Shown here in pieces: positions 32,798 to 41,928 of a stretch of 64,000 nucleotides of DNA. Made by a program: the position numbers and the translations under genes. The first letter of the stretch is position 1. Each line of letters opens with the position of its first letter. The notes beneath the pieces were generated by a model. It was not told the origin of the DNA. It searched no databases and worked only from the letters and a program-made list of their open reading frames with translations. The DNA is from Bacillota bacterium (GTDB taxonomy: Bacteria > Bacillota > Clostridia > Ch29), in contig JABVCK010000001.1 in assembly GCA_013540605.1 (NCBI GenBank), forward strand, positions 186,001 through 250,000, in the 5' to 3' direction.

Positions 32798-33319
32798 TTG
32801 GAAGGTAAAAAAAAGGGAGAAATACGGGAATGGGTTGAATCAATATTCATCGCCATTATTATTGCTATAGCAATAAAGGCTTTCATTTTTGAGACAATAC
32901 TTGTTGAAGGCTATTCAATGCTGCCCACTTTACATGACAGGGACAGGTTAGCGGTGAATAAAATTGGATATCATATAGGTGAGCCTGCCAGGGGTGATAT
33001 CGTTGTGTTTAAATACCCTGGCGACCCTAAGCTTATTTTTATTAAAAGAGTAATCGGTATAGAGGGGGACAGGGTTGAGATTAAGAATCACCGGGTAATC
33101 GTGAATGGAGAGGAACTTAAGGAGGATTATATATTGGAGATGACCCTTGGTGAGTACCCGGAAACTGTCGTGCCGAAGGATAGGGTGTTTGTTTTAGGTG
33201 ATAACAGAAATGACAGCAGGGACAGCAGGTATCCCGATGTTGGCTTCATTTCTGTTAAAAATATTAGGGGTAAGGCCTTTGCACGGATATGGCCTCTTCC
33301 AATGGAGATAATTGATTAA
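32798..33319 (+). CDS. lepB: Type I signal peptidase
   Basis: 173 residues. One N-terminal membrane segment (about 15-32), then the extracytoplasmic catalytic domain with Ser40 (GYSMLPTL) and Lys83 (FIKRVIG), and VLGDNRNDSRDSR near the end. Cleaves signal peptides of exported proteins, including substrates delivered by FtsY/Ffh encoded nearby. TTG 32798 follows GGAGGTAGA. rbgA starts 16 bases after its stop. Confidence 0.95.
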   Translation: MEGKKKGEIREWVESIFIAIIIAIAIKAFIFETILVEGYSMLPTLHDRDRLAVNKIGYHIGEPARGDIVVFKYPGDPKLIFIKRVIGIEGDRVEIKNHRVIVNGEELKEDYILEMTLGEYPETVVPKDRVFVLGDNRNDSRDSRYPDVGFISVKNIRGKAFARIWPLPMEIID

Positions 33320-33335
33320 GCAAGGGATGGTTAGA

Positions 33336-34196
33336 ATGGAAATTCAATGGTATCCAGGCCACATGGCGAAAACACTAAGGATTATCAAAGAGCACCTTAA
33401 GCTGGTGGAAATTGTCTTGGAGATGCTTGATGCAAGAATTCCGCTCAGCAGCAGCAATCCGGAGCTAGGGAAGATGATTCCCCCGGGCAAAAGGCTAATA
33501 GCCATGAATAAAGCTGACCTGGCTGATCCGGAAAAAACAAAGGTCTGGATAGAGCATTACAGGAGGCTAGGCCTTTCCAGTGTAAGCCTGAATTCTATTG
33601 ATGAGCGAGGAATTGATGGCCTGCTCAAAGAGATTAGAGTTATGGGCGATGCACAAAGGCAAAAATGGGAAGCCAGGGGAAGAATTCAAAAAACCATCCG
33701 TGTGATGATCGTTGGGATTCCAAACGTGGGTAAGTCATCACTTATTAACCGGCTGTCAAGAAAAAGCTCTGCAAAGACCGGTAATAAACCCGGGGTGACA
33801 AAGAGCAAACAGTGGATCAAGGTGGATAAGGACATAATGCTTCTGGATACGCCCGGAATCCTATGGCCGAAATTTGAGGACAGAGAAACCGGCATTAACC
33901 TGGCGATTACCGGGGCAATAAAGGAAGAGATCATTGATATGGAGGAAATCGCGGTAAAGATGATTGAAAAAATTCTCCGGATAGACGAACAAAGACTGAC
34001 CGGCTTATACGGTATAGAAAAAACATGGGAGGATGCGACGGATTTATTCAAGCAAATTGGGATTAAACGCGGATGTTTGTTGGCCGGAGGAAGAGTAGAC
34101 ACCCTAAGGGCCGCCAGAATAGTACTGGAAGATTACAGGTTGGGAAGGATGGGACGTATAACCCTCGAGACGCCGGAGAGCATCGGCAGTTCTTAG
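33336..34196 (+). CDS. rbgA: Ribosome biogenesis GTPase RbgA (YlqF)
   Basis: About 286 residues. Circularly permuted GTPase: the G4 motif AMNKADL comes before G1 GIPNVGKSS and G3 DTPG. WYPGHMAKTL at the N-terminus is the family signature. RbgA works in late 50S assembly in Bacillota. Several in-frame starts exist upstream (33312, 33327); MEIQWYPGHM at 33336 fits best. Its last codons and TAG stop are part of the heptamer array at 34188. Confidence 0.94.
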   Translation: MEIQWYPGHMAKTLRIIKEHLKLVEIVLEMLDARIPLSSSNPELGKMIPPGKRLIAMNKADLADPEKTKVWIEHYRRLGLSSVSLNSIDERGIDGLLKEIRVMGDAQRQKWEARGRIQKTIRVMIVGIPNVGKSSLINRLSRKSSAKTGNKPGVTKSKQWIKVDKDIMLLDTPGILWPKFEDRETGINLAITGAIKEEIIDMEEIAVKMIEKILRIDEQRLTGLYGIEKTWEDATDLFKQIGIKRGCLLAGGRVDTLRAARIVLEDYRLGRMGRITLETPESIGSS

Positions 34197-34285
34197 TTGG
34201 TAGTTGGTAGTTCGTAGATCACAGATCACAGATTGCAGGTACTAGGTGTTAGTCACTGGCCACTGGTAACTGATAACTGATAGCT
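34188..34285. repeat. Heptanucleotide mosaic array, copy 4
   Basis: Fourteen 7-base units in unbroken phase: AGTTCTT, AGTTGGT (two), AGTTCGT, AGATCAC (two), AGATTGC, AGGTACT, AGGTGTT, AGTCACT, GGCCACT, GGTAACT, GATAACT, GATAGCT. Begins 6 bases before the rbgA stop codon. The order of unit types is the same as copy 1 and the reverse complement of copy 5. Confidence 0.9.
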
Positions 34286-34318
34286 ATACTCTGGCCAACT
34301 GAACAAGGGGGGGGAAGA

Positions 34319-35089
34319 GTGAGGGACAAGAGCGTCATAGAAATAGAAAAGGAGCTTACTACCTATACGATGGAAAAGCTGGACGAGATTATTCCTGCGC
34401 TATTGTGCGATGAGAGAAAATCCGTGAGGGATCTCGGCAAAAGGATGCTAAGAAGGGTCAAGAGTCAAAGGGAAGAATACGAAAGAATAAATAGGATGAA
34501 AGAGATTGAAGCCGGACTGCGGAAAAAGGGCTTTACGGTAATAGCGGGAATAGATGAAGCCGGGAGAGGACCCCTGTGCGGACCGGTGGTCGCTGCGGCT
34601 GTTATCCTGCCTGAAGGTTTTTTTGTGCCGGGAGTGAATGATTCAAAGAAGTTGAGTCCCCAAAGAAGGGAAGAACTATTTCTGGAGATAACCGAGAAGT
34701 GTCTGGACTATGCTGTGGGTATGGTTGACAGCAGAGAGATAGACAGGATCAATATACTGAACGCCACGTACAAGGCGGTGGATATTGCGATAGGGCGTCT
34801 TAATTTGACCCCGCAGTGCTTGGTTCTGGACGCAATCAAGCTTCCGGGCTGCAGTATGTATCAGGAAAGCGTGATAAAGGGCGACCAGAAATGTTTATCG
34901 GTGGCTGCAGCCAGTATCATCGCGAAGGTTGAAAGGGATAGGTATATGGCAAAGGTCCACGGGCTGTATCCTGAGTATAACTTTGAATCTAACAAAGGAT
35001 ATGGAACGAAGGAGCATATCGACGCTATTTTAAAGCACGGCCCCTGCTCAGAACACCGCATTACCTTTTTAAGGAATATTCCCTTCTGA
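34319..35089 (+). CDS. rnhB: Ribonuclease HII
   Basis: 256 residues. Removes ribonucleotides and RNA from RNA-DNA hybrids. The catalytic IDEAGRGPLCGP (Asp79, Glu80), NDSKKLS, a later LDAI Asp and KVERD are present. An N-terminal helical extension of about 70 residues, as in Bacillus RnhB, precedes the core. GTG 34319 after a G-rich run is the likely start. The next gene lies 23 bases downstream. Confidence 0.95.
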   Translation: MRDKSVIEIEKELTTYTMEKLDEIIPALLCDERKSVRDLGKRMLRRVKSQREEYERINRMKEIEAGLRKKGFTVIAGIDEAGRGPLCGPVVAAAVILPEGFFVPGVNDSKKLSPQRREELFLEITEKCLDYAVGMVDSREIDRINILNATYKAVDIAIGRLNLTPQCLVLDAIKLPGCSMYQESVIKGDQKCLSVAAASIIAKVERDRYMAKVHGLYPEYNFESNKGYGTKEHIDAILKHGPCSEHRITFLRNIPF

Positions 35090-35112
35090 TTAAAATTTCG
35101 GAGGATAGAATA

Positions 35113-36432
35113 ATGAGAATTAACACATCCATTCCCCGGATTCCTATAGGAACGGTTATTAGCGAACTGTTTTCAGAGAACGAGGGAAAAACCCTGAGCG
35201 CCATCGTTGCATCCATTAAGGATGAAATGATACTTTTAGTGTTCAACCAAAGGGTTGCTCTGCAGGCAAGGGCAAAGGGACCCTTATTGCTGCACGAAGG
35301 GCAGAGAGTTGAGTTGGTGGTATCAGCGGTAACGGACGAAGAGATTCAACTGCAAATAACAAAGGATTGGAAGAATGAGGGCGATAAGACAACGCTGACA
35401 CTGCAAAAACCGCTGCAGGCAAGACAAATGTCCGAAAGACCCGATAGGAGGAGTGAGGGTGCAGCGGATAGAACGGCGGGGAACGAGCCCAATGACCGCA
35501 TTATTGACAGCATCGGCATAAAGACTGCTATGAAGGAGATTAAGGAGGTAATCAAGTACAAAGAAAAACTATTGTCTTCGGATGGAGTTGAGCCGGAAGA
35601 ACTGCTTAATATGCCGCTAAAAAAACTGTTTGAGATAGCTGTTGGGAGCAAGGTGAACGGCAGCAGTCCAAATAAAGAACTAAATCCAAATAAAGGGTTA
35701 GAGAAACAGGACCTCCGGTTCCTGGATGAACTGGAAGGGGTAAAGCCGGACGACATAAAAAGGCTGATCAGGCTGGACAGGGAACTGAATGTTTTCAACC
35801 TTATAATTGCCAAAACCGTAAGGGAGGGTAAGGATTTCATAAAACCCCTGTTAAAGGAACTGCTAAGGTACAATAATGCACAAACCTATATAGACGGCAA
35901 AAGCATGGTGTTCAAGGATTCTGGCGACGGGTCCAAGGTAGAAAGGTTCGAGTATAAAAACATTGTGAACGGTGTGGTCAGAGAGAATGCCAAGGCAAAG
36001 GCAGAGGGAAGCACAGCCTTAAATGCCCTGATTGAAAAGGCAAGCAGGATTAGTAGAGCACTGGGTTTCAAAGACTGTATAATTCTCCCGCTGCTGTATA
36101 ATGGCGAGTGCGAAGAAGCGCTTGCGCTGATAAAGAACAGAAACAGAAAGAAAACCGGTGGTAAAGAAGCCGGTCTGCATGCTGAGGTGGAATTGATTAT
36201 CAGGCTCGCAAATCTCGGGGAAGTAAGAGCAGTTGTAAGTATAATGGATAAGGATCTGGCGCTGAGGTTCTTTGCCGAAAAGGACTATACTGTTAGACTT
36301 ATCGATGAGAATAAGGGTATCCTCATCGAAAAGGCCGGAGAAAAGGGATATAATATAATTGCCGTCAGCAGCAATGAATTAAGGAGAGAACTTTTCCATT
36401 GCGGGGATGCAACAATTGATTTGAGGGTGTGA
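35113..36432 (+). CDS. FliK-like hook-length-control-type protein (YlqG homolog)
   Basis: 439 residues. The N-terminal part (about 1-80) is a small beta-rich domain; the middle is charged and variable; the C-terminal 110 residues (ALIKNRNRKK to the end) look like the FliK C-terminal export-switch domain. Its position, directly before a small FlhB-tail protein and next to rnhB, matches ylqG of Bacillus subtilis. It is separate from the flagellar operon, which has its own fliK at 53481. Function is not established; FliK-type behaviour is inferred from context and weak similarity. Confidence 0.65.
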   Translation: MRINTSIPRIPIGTVISELFSENEGKTLSAIVASIKDEMILLVFNQRVALQARAKGPLLLHEGQRVELVVSAVTDEEIQLQITKDWKNEGDKTTLTLQKPLQARQMSERPDRRSEGAADRTAGNEPNDRIIDSIGIKTAMKEIKEVIKYKEKLLSSDGVEPEELLNMPLKKLFEIAVGSKVNGSSPNKELNPNKGLEKQDLRFLDELEGVKPDDIKRLIRLDRELNVFNLIIAKTVREGKDFIKPLLKELLRYNNAQTYIDGKSMVFKDSGDGSKVERFEYKNIVNGVVRENAKAKAEGSTALNALIEKASRISRALGFKDCIILPLLYNGECEEALALIKNRNRKKTGGKEAGLHAEVELIIRLANLGEVRAVVSIMDKDLALRFFAEKDYTVRLIDENKGILIEKAGEKGYNIIAVSSNELRRELFHCGDATIDLRV

Positions 36433-36436
36433 TCAA

Positions 36437-36715
36437 ATGCGTAAAAAAAGAATCGCGGCAGCTATAAAATACGAAAAAACCAATAAAGCTCCTGTATTAA
36501 CGGCATTGGGAGAAGGAAGGATTGCAGATAAAATTGTGGAGATTGCAACCCGGGCCGGAGTGCCTTTGTACAATGACGAAGAGCTGGCTTACAAGCTTAA
36601 GGAAGTTGATACAGGAAGCGAAATACCGCCGGAATTATATGAAATAATAGCTGAGATACTATCATTTGTATATTTTTTAGACCGGAAAGAGGGAGAGGAT
36701 AAGTATGGCCTCTAA
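36437..36715 (+). CDS. FlhB C-terminal-domain protein (YlqH homolog)
   Basis: 92 residues, corresponding only to the cytosolic export-switch domain of FlhB/YscU. IAAAIKYEKTNKAPVLTALGEG is followed by ADKIVEIATRAGVPLYNDEELAYKL, typical of the FlhB C-terminal half. The autocleaving NPTH site expected in full FlhB is replaced here by about NKAP, so cleavage is unlikely. Encoded 4 bases after the FliK-like protein, it may form a switch pair with it. The full flhB gene is expected just past the end of this window, after fliR. Confidence 0.85.
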   Translation: MRKKRIAAAIKYEKTNKAPVLTALGEGRIADKIVEIATRAGVPLYNDEELAYKLKEVDTGSEIPPELYEIIAEILSFVYFLDRKEGEDKYGL

Positions 36716-37079
36716 AAAGGAAATAGGCGATATTGGAGAAAGGGCCGCAAGGTCCTATATTGAAGGCATCGGATATAATATACTTGATGTAAACTACAGG
36801 AGCAAGTATGGAGAAATCGATATTGTCGCCTATGATGGAACTACCCTGGCCTTTATTGAAGTAAAGAGCAGAAGAAGTACAAGATACGGGACCCCCGGCG
36901 AAGCGGTTGACTGGAACAAACAAAAAAGAATGATAAAAACAGCGATGGCGTATTTGTCTCAAAATAGGACGTTTTACAGCCAACTGAGGTTCGATGTTGT
37001 TGAAGTAATTATTAAAGAAAAAGAAATCAAACAGGTCAGATTGATAAAGGATGCATTCCAGTCGGTTGGCAGGTTTTAG
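36705..37079 (+). CDS. yraN: UPF0102 family endonuclease-like protein YraN
   Basis: 124 residues. Predicted restriction-endonuclease-fold protein: GERAARSYIEGIGYNILDVNYR, then GEIDIVAYDGTTLAFIEVKSR, which contains the E...D...ExK nuclease core. Often found next to rnhB and comM; its substrate is unknown, though a DNA-processing role is likely. Overlaps the FlhB-tail gene by 11 bases. Confidence 0.92.
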   Translation: MASKKEIGDIGERAARSYIEGIGYNILDVNYRSKYGEIDIVAYDGTTLAFIEVKSRRSTRYGTPGEAVDWNKQKRMIKTAMAYLSQNRTFYSQLRFDVVEVIIKEKEIKQVRLIKDAFQSVGRF

Positions 37080-37151
37080 CGGCGCAGGTCGTTTTTTTTG
37101 TAGCAAAATAGAAAGATTTAAAAATAATTGTCATCTGAAGGAGGAATCCGG

Positions 37152-37179
37152 AAAGATTTATTGAAAAAGATTTATTGAA
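37152..37179. repeat. 14-base perfect tandem duplication upstream of comM
   Basis: AAAGATTTATTGAA occurs twice in a row in the short gap between yraN and comM. It could be a recent slippage event; no function is evident. Confidence 0.8.
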
Positions 37180-37213
37180 ATAGATGGATAAAATTTCCTA
37201 CGGGTGGTCAATT

Positions 37214-38740
37214 ATGCTGTCTAAAATCTATAGCTGCTGTTTCATAGGTCTTGAAGGTCATTTGGTTGAGATTGAAACATATATATCAAGCGGGCTGCCG
37301 AGTTTCAATATCGTTGGGCTGCCCGATATCTCGGTAAACGAATCCAAGGAAAGAGTACGATCAGCGATCAAGAACAGCGGATTTTCTTTTCCCACCAACA
37401 GGATTACCGTGAATATGGCGCCCGCCGACATCAGAAAAGAGGGCACTTACTATGACCTTCCCATTGCCCTTGGTGTTTTACTGTCATCGGAACAGATCAA
37501 GCCGGTGGAGCCTATAGAGGACGTAGTTTTTATTGGTGAACTGTCGCTGGGTGGAAAACTGAAGAAGGTTAACGGCATTCTTACAATGGCAATAACCATG
37601 AAAGAATTAGGGTACAGAAAACTGATACTTCCTTCGGATAACGCAGACGAGGCTTGCATGATTGATGGCATTGAGGTTTATGCCGCAAGTTCCCTTGAAC
37701 AGGTTGTCGGCTTTCTTTGTGACGAGGAGAGACCGGCTGCCCACAGTCCAAAGGCTGTTCAGAACATAGAATGCTTGAGTGACCTTGACTATCTGGAAGT
37801 CAAAGGTCAGGAAAATGCAAAGAGAGCCCTTGAAATTGCGGCGGCCGGAATGCATAATATAATATTGATCGGTCCTCCGGGGTCGGGAAAGACAATGCTT
37901 GCGAAAAGGCTGCCGTCAATCATGCCGGATTTAACACAGCAGCAGGCGCTGGAAGTTACGAAAATATACAGCATAGCCGGTAAACTAAAAGGAAAAGCGA
38001 TGGTCCACAGGCCTCCGTTCCGTGCTCCGCATCACACAATTTCCGCCGCATCACTGGTTGGTGGAGGAAAAATACCGAAACCCGGTGAAATAAGCCTGTC
38101 GCATCATGGAGTGTTATTCCTGGATGAGATGCCGGAGTTCCCGAAAAAAACCCTTGAAGCCCTTAGGCAGCCTATGGAAAATGAGACAGTAACTATATCA
38201 CGGGTTAATGCTACCCTTACTTATCCGGCTAAATTCTTGCTTGCAGCAAGTGCGAATCCCTGTCCATGCGGCTATCACGGGGACACAGGCAGGGAGTGCA
38301 GGTGTTCCCCGGGGGAGATTAGCAGATATTTCGGCAAGATTTCCGGGCCCCTGCTGGACAGGATAGACCTGCAGCTTGAGGTTGGAAGGGTTGAATTGGG
38401 TGATCTGGAAAGCAACGCTGCCGGAACCGGATCGGCTGAAATGAAAGAAAGAGTAATGAAAGCAAGGGAAATGCAATATAATAGGTTCATGAGAAAGGAT
38501 ACCCAATACAATTCCCAGCTTTCGGTGAAGGATATTGAAGAGATGGGCATGATGGATCCCAAAGCACTGGATTTTCTCAGGAGAGCTTACTCAAGGCTCG
38601 CGTTAAGTGCAAGGGGTTATGTTAAAATAATGAAGGTGGCAAGAACCATAGCCGATCTTTCAGGGAAAACAATGGTGGAAACAGGAGACGTGGCCGAGGC
38701 TCTGCAGTACAGGATTTCATGCGCAAAGGATGGGATATAA
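37214..38740 (+). CDS. comM: YifB/ComM family Mg-chelatase-like AAA+ ATPase
   Basis: 508 residues. N-terminal Lon-like domain (GLPSFNIVGLPDISVNESKERV), Walker A GPPGSGKT (about 220-227), LFLDEMPEF Walker B and the Mg-chelatase C-terminal domain; a cysteine-containing PCPCGYHGD insert is typical. ComM is a hexameric helicase that extends branch migration during natural transformation in Gram-negatives; in Bacillota its role is less clear. Followed directly by dprA, another transformation gene. ATG 37214 (MLSKIYSCCFIGLEG) is the family start; 37184 is less likely. Confidence 0.94.
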   Translation: MLSKIYSCCFIGLEGHLVEIETYISSGLPSFNIVGLPDISVNESKERVRSAIKNSGFSFPTNRITVNMAPADIRKEGTYYDLPIALGVLLSSEQIKPVEPIEDVVFIGELSLGGKLKKVNGILTMAITMKELGYRKLILPSDNADEACMIDGIEVYAASSLEQVVGFLCDEERPAAHSPKAVQNIECLSDLDYLEVKGQENAKRALEIAAAGMHNIILIGPPGSGKTMLAKRLPSIMPDLTQQQALEVTKIYSIAGKLKGKAMVHRPPFRAPHHTISAASLVGGGKIPKPGEISLSHHGVLFLDEMPEFPKKTLEALRQPMENETVTISRVNATLTYPAKFLLAASANPCPCGYHGDTGRECRCSPGEISRYFGKISGPLLDRIDLQLEVGRVELGDLESNAAGTGSAEMKERVMKAREMQYNRFMRKDTQYNSQLSVKDIEEMGMMDPKALDFLRRAYSRLALSARGYVKIMKVARTIADLSGKTMVETGDVAEALQYRISCAKDGI

Positions 38741-39832
38741 TTGGAAATGGATAGGTATTTGATATGGTTGACAAGCATTAAAAACATAGGGAGTGTCAGG
38801 GTAAAAAAACTGCTTGAACATTTTGGCTCAGCGGAGGGTGTATGGGAGGCGAGAGCCGAAGAGTTAATAAAGGTTAAAGGAATAAGCAAAGAAATATCTC
38901 AAAGTATAATAAATAGTAAAAATGAAGAGAAGATTGATTATCATATAAGGAATCTAGAAAAACTAGGGATATATACTGTAGACATTAATTCCGTACTGTA
39001 CCCGGCACTCCTGAAAGAGATATACAATCCTCCCTATTTGCTTTATGCGAAGGGGAATATCAATATATTAAAAACAAGATGTATAGCTGTAGTGGGCTCG
39101 AGGAACGCCAGCCACTACGGTAGAAAGGTGGCTTTCAGGCTTGCAGGGCAGCTGGCAAAAAGAGGAATTACCGTAGTCAGCGGGTTCGCAAGGGGAATTG
39201 ACAGCTATGCGCATAAAGGCGCGCTTGCGGTAGGCGGAGATACGATAGCTGTCCTGGGCAACGGTCTGGATGTGATCTATCCTAGGGAAAATTATTCTCT
39301 GATGAAAGAGATGAATGAAAATGGACTTCTGCTAAGCGAGTATCCACCGGGAACAAGTCCATTACGAGGAAATTTTCCGGCAAGAAACCGCCTGATAAGT
39401 GGACTGACCTACGGGGTTATAGTAGTGGAAGCTTCTGAAAGAAGCGGAGCATTGATTACTGCAGATTTTGCGCTCGAACAGGACCGGGAGGTATTTGCAG
39501 TTCCCGGAAACATAAACAGTCCAACCAGCGTAGGTACCAACAGGCTGATAAAACAGGGTGCAAAGATTGTAAACTGTATTGAGGATATTCTTGAAGAATT
39601 ACCGATGCTGAACGAATGCAGAAAAACGGCTGCGGCAAAGGTCAACAAAAATCAAAAGGAAAGAACGGATGGAAAGGTCCTCAGCCTTATAGGGGCACAG
39701 CCCGTTCATATAGAGATGCTGATTCAGGAAAGCGGTATGAAAATAAGCGAGCTGAACGCCTGCCTTTCCCAACTGGAAATAGAAGGATGTATTGAAAAGC
39801 TTCCCGGAAATTATTACGTTTTGAAGGATTAG
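38741..39832 (+). CDS. dprA: DNA-processing protein DprA
   Basis: 363 residues. Loads RecA onto single-stranded DNA during transformation. An N-terminal helix-hairpin-helix/SAM-like region, then the Rossmann-like core with VVGSRNASHYG, SGFARGID, VLGNGLDVIYP and FPARNRLISGL, then a C-terminal winged-helix domain. Start is TTG 38741 or ATG 38747. Follows comM with no gap, and touches the topA region at its stop. Confidence 0.96.
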   Translation: MEMDRYLIWLTSIKNIGSVRVKKLLEHFGSAEGVWEARAEELIKVKGISKEISQSIINSKNEEKIDYHIRNLEKLGIYTVDINSVLYPALLKEIYNPPYLLYAKGNINILKTRCIAVVGSRNASHYGRKVAFRLAGQLAKRGITVVSGFARGIDSYAHKGALAVGGDTIAVLGNGLDVIYPRENYSLMKEMNENGLLLSEYPPGTSPLRGNFPARNRLISGLTYGVIVVEASERSGALITADFALEQDREVFAVPGNINSPTSVGTNRLIKQGAKIVNCIEDILEELPMLNECRKTAAAKVNKNQKERTDGKVLSLIGAQPVHIEMLIQESGMKISELNACLSQLEIEGCIEKLPGNYYVLKD

Positions 39833-39846
39833 TGGAGGTGATATTG

Positions 39847-41919
39847 TTGGCAAAACATCTAGTAATAGTTGAATCTCCTGCAAAGGCAAAAACAATCCGG
39901 AAATTCTTGGGATCAAATTATAGAATAGAAGCCTCGATGGGGCATGTAAGGGATCTACCAAAAAGTCAGATGGGAGTTGACATAGATGCTGACTTTGATC
40001 CGAAATACATAACAATAAGGGGAAAGGGACCTGTACTGGAAAAAATTAAAAAAACAGCCAGAGACGCCGGCACCATATTGCTGGCGACCGACCCGGACAG
40101 GGAAGGAGAAGCAATATCATGGCACCTGGCGTATATACTCGATATCGATGAAAACTCACACTGCAGGATAGAATTCAACGAGATTACTAAAGATGCTGTG
40201 AGAAATGCAGTCAAGAACCCAAGACCAATAAACAGAAACCTCGTTGATGCCCAGCAGGCCAGAAGAGTCGTTGACAGGCTTGTTGGTTATGAGATCAGTC
40301 CTCTTCTTTGGAAGAAGGTTAAGAAGGGTTTGAGCGCCGGCAGGGTTCAATCGGTGGCCGTAAAGCTCATATGCGATAGGGAAGAGGAGATTGAAAGGTT
40401 TGTCCCTGAGGAATACTGGAAATTGACTGCTGTATTATACAAGAAAAACAGGAAAGACAGCTTTGAAGCCGAGCTTAACTCTTTGAAAGGAAACAAGATA
40501 TCAATTAAGAATAAAGAAGAAATGGATGCGGTATTGAAGGAGATAAAAACCCACCGGTTTATCGTAGACAAGATTAAGAAGGGAACAAAAACCAGGAATC
40601 CATATCCGCCCTACAACACCAGCAGCCTGCAGCAGGATGCATATAACAAGCTTGGTTTTTCCGCTAAGAGAACAATGATGGCTGCTCAGCAGTTGTATGA
40701 AGGAGTAGAAGTTAAAGGTGAGGGCTCTGTCGGTCTGATAACATATATGAGGACGGATTCAGTAAGAATATCAGAAACTGCTATGACACAGGCAAGAAAC
40801 TATATAAAAAAGGAACTGGGAGCGGCACTGCTTCCGGAAAAACCAAGGTATTATAAAGGAAGAAAAGGAAGCCAGGATGCCCATGAAGCTATCAGGCCTA
40901 CATCGGTTTTGACAGTACCGGAAGCGATAAAAGCGTCTCTTACACCGGACCAGTATAAGCTGTATGGCTTGATTTGGAGAAGGTTTGTCGCATGCCAGAT
41001 GAAAAACGCAGAGTACAATACAATAAGCTACGATATATCATGCGGTGACTATGGGTTCAAAGCTTCAGGCTCAAAGCTGGTTTTTGAAGGATTCCTTAAA
41101 ATATATAATGAAGATGAAGGAAAGAAGGAAAAAGAACTGCCGGAACTCGATGAAGGGGACATTCTTAACGTTAAAAGATTAGATGACAAGCAGCTTTTTA
41201 CGCAGCCTCCGTCAAGATACACCGAAGCATCCCTAATAAAAGTTCTTGAGGAAGAGGGTATTGGAAGGCCCAGCACATATGCTCCGATCATATCGACAAT
41301 CCTGCAGCGGGGATACGTGGAGAGAGAAAGCAAAGCCCTTAAGCCCACTTACCTGGGTAATGTCGTCAACGATGTTATGAAAGAGTACTTTCAGGAAATT
41401 GTGGATGTTGACTTTACCGCAGAGATGGAGAAGAAACTTGACGAGATCGAAGAAGAGGGCATTGAATGGAAAAAGGTTGTTAAGGATTTCTACGGGCCGT
41501 TTACAAAGATGCTGGATAGGGCAGAAGAAGAAATGAAGAAGATTACGATAAAGGATAAAGAGACCGAAGAGATTTGTGAACTGTGCGGTAGAAATATGGT
41601 AATAAAACATGGTAAGTACGGGAAGTTTCTGGCTTGTCCCGGATTCCCGGAATGCAGAAACACGAAGCCTATATTGGAAAAGACCGGAATAGAATGCCCG
41701 AAATGCGGAGGGGAAATCGTAGTCAAAAAAACCAAGAGGAAAAGGAATTTTTATGGCTGCAGCAAATATCCGGAATGTGATTTTATGACGTGGAACAAAC
41801 CATCTAAGGAAAAGTGCCCGGAATGCGGAAAAAACCTGTGGGAAAACAAAAGCAAGAAGGGATCGGAAAACGTTTGTCTTAACGAAGGGTGCAGTTATAC
41901 ACAAAAGAAGATGAAGTAG
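39847..41919 (+). CDS. topA: DNA topoisomerase I
   Basis: 690 residues. Relaxes negative supercoils by a transient 5'-phosphotyrosine link. The Toprim domain starts LVIVESPAKAKTI; the active Tyr is in LITYMRTDSVRIS (about residue 300). Three C-terminal zinc modules are clear: CELCGR with CPGFPEC, CPKCGGE with CSKYPEC, CPECGKN with CLNEGC. TTG 39847 is best spaced from GGAGGTG (39834-39840); earlier codons overlap the dprA stop. Confidence 0.96.
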   Translation: MAKHLVIVESPAKAKTIRKFLGSNYRIEASMGHVRDLPKSQMGVDIDADFDPKYITIRGKGPVLEKIKKTARDAGTILLATDPDREGEAISWHLAYILDIDENSHCRIEFNEITKDAVRNAVKNPRPINRNLVDAQQARRVVDRLVGYEISPLLWKKVKKGLSAGRVQSVAVKLICDREEEIERFVPEEYWKLTAVLYKKNRKDSFEAELNSLKGNKISIKNKEEMDAVLKEIKTHRFIVDKIKKGTKTRNPYPPYNTSSLQQDAYNKLGFSAKRTMMAAQQLYEGVEVKGEGSVGLITYMRTDSVRISETAMTQARNYIKKELGAALLPEKPRYYKGRKGSQDAHEAIRPTSVLTVPEAIKASLTPDQYKLYGLIWRRFVACQMKNAEYNTISYDISCGDYGFKASGSKLVFEGFLKIYNEDEGKKEKELPELDEGDILNVKRLDDKQLFTQPPSRYTEASLIKVLEEEGIGRPSTYAPIISTILQRGYVERESKALKPTYLGNVVNDVMKEYFQEIVDVDFTAEMEKKLDEIEEEGIEWKKVVKDFYGPFTKMLDRAEEEMKKITIKDKETEEICELCGRNMVIKHGKYGKFLACPGFPECRNTKPILEKTGIECPKCGGEIVVKKTKRKRNFYGCSKYPECDFMTWNKPSKEKCPECGKNLWENKSKKGSENVCLNEGCSYTQKKMK

Positions 41920-41928
41920 GTGATTGCA

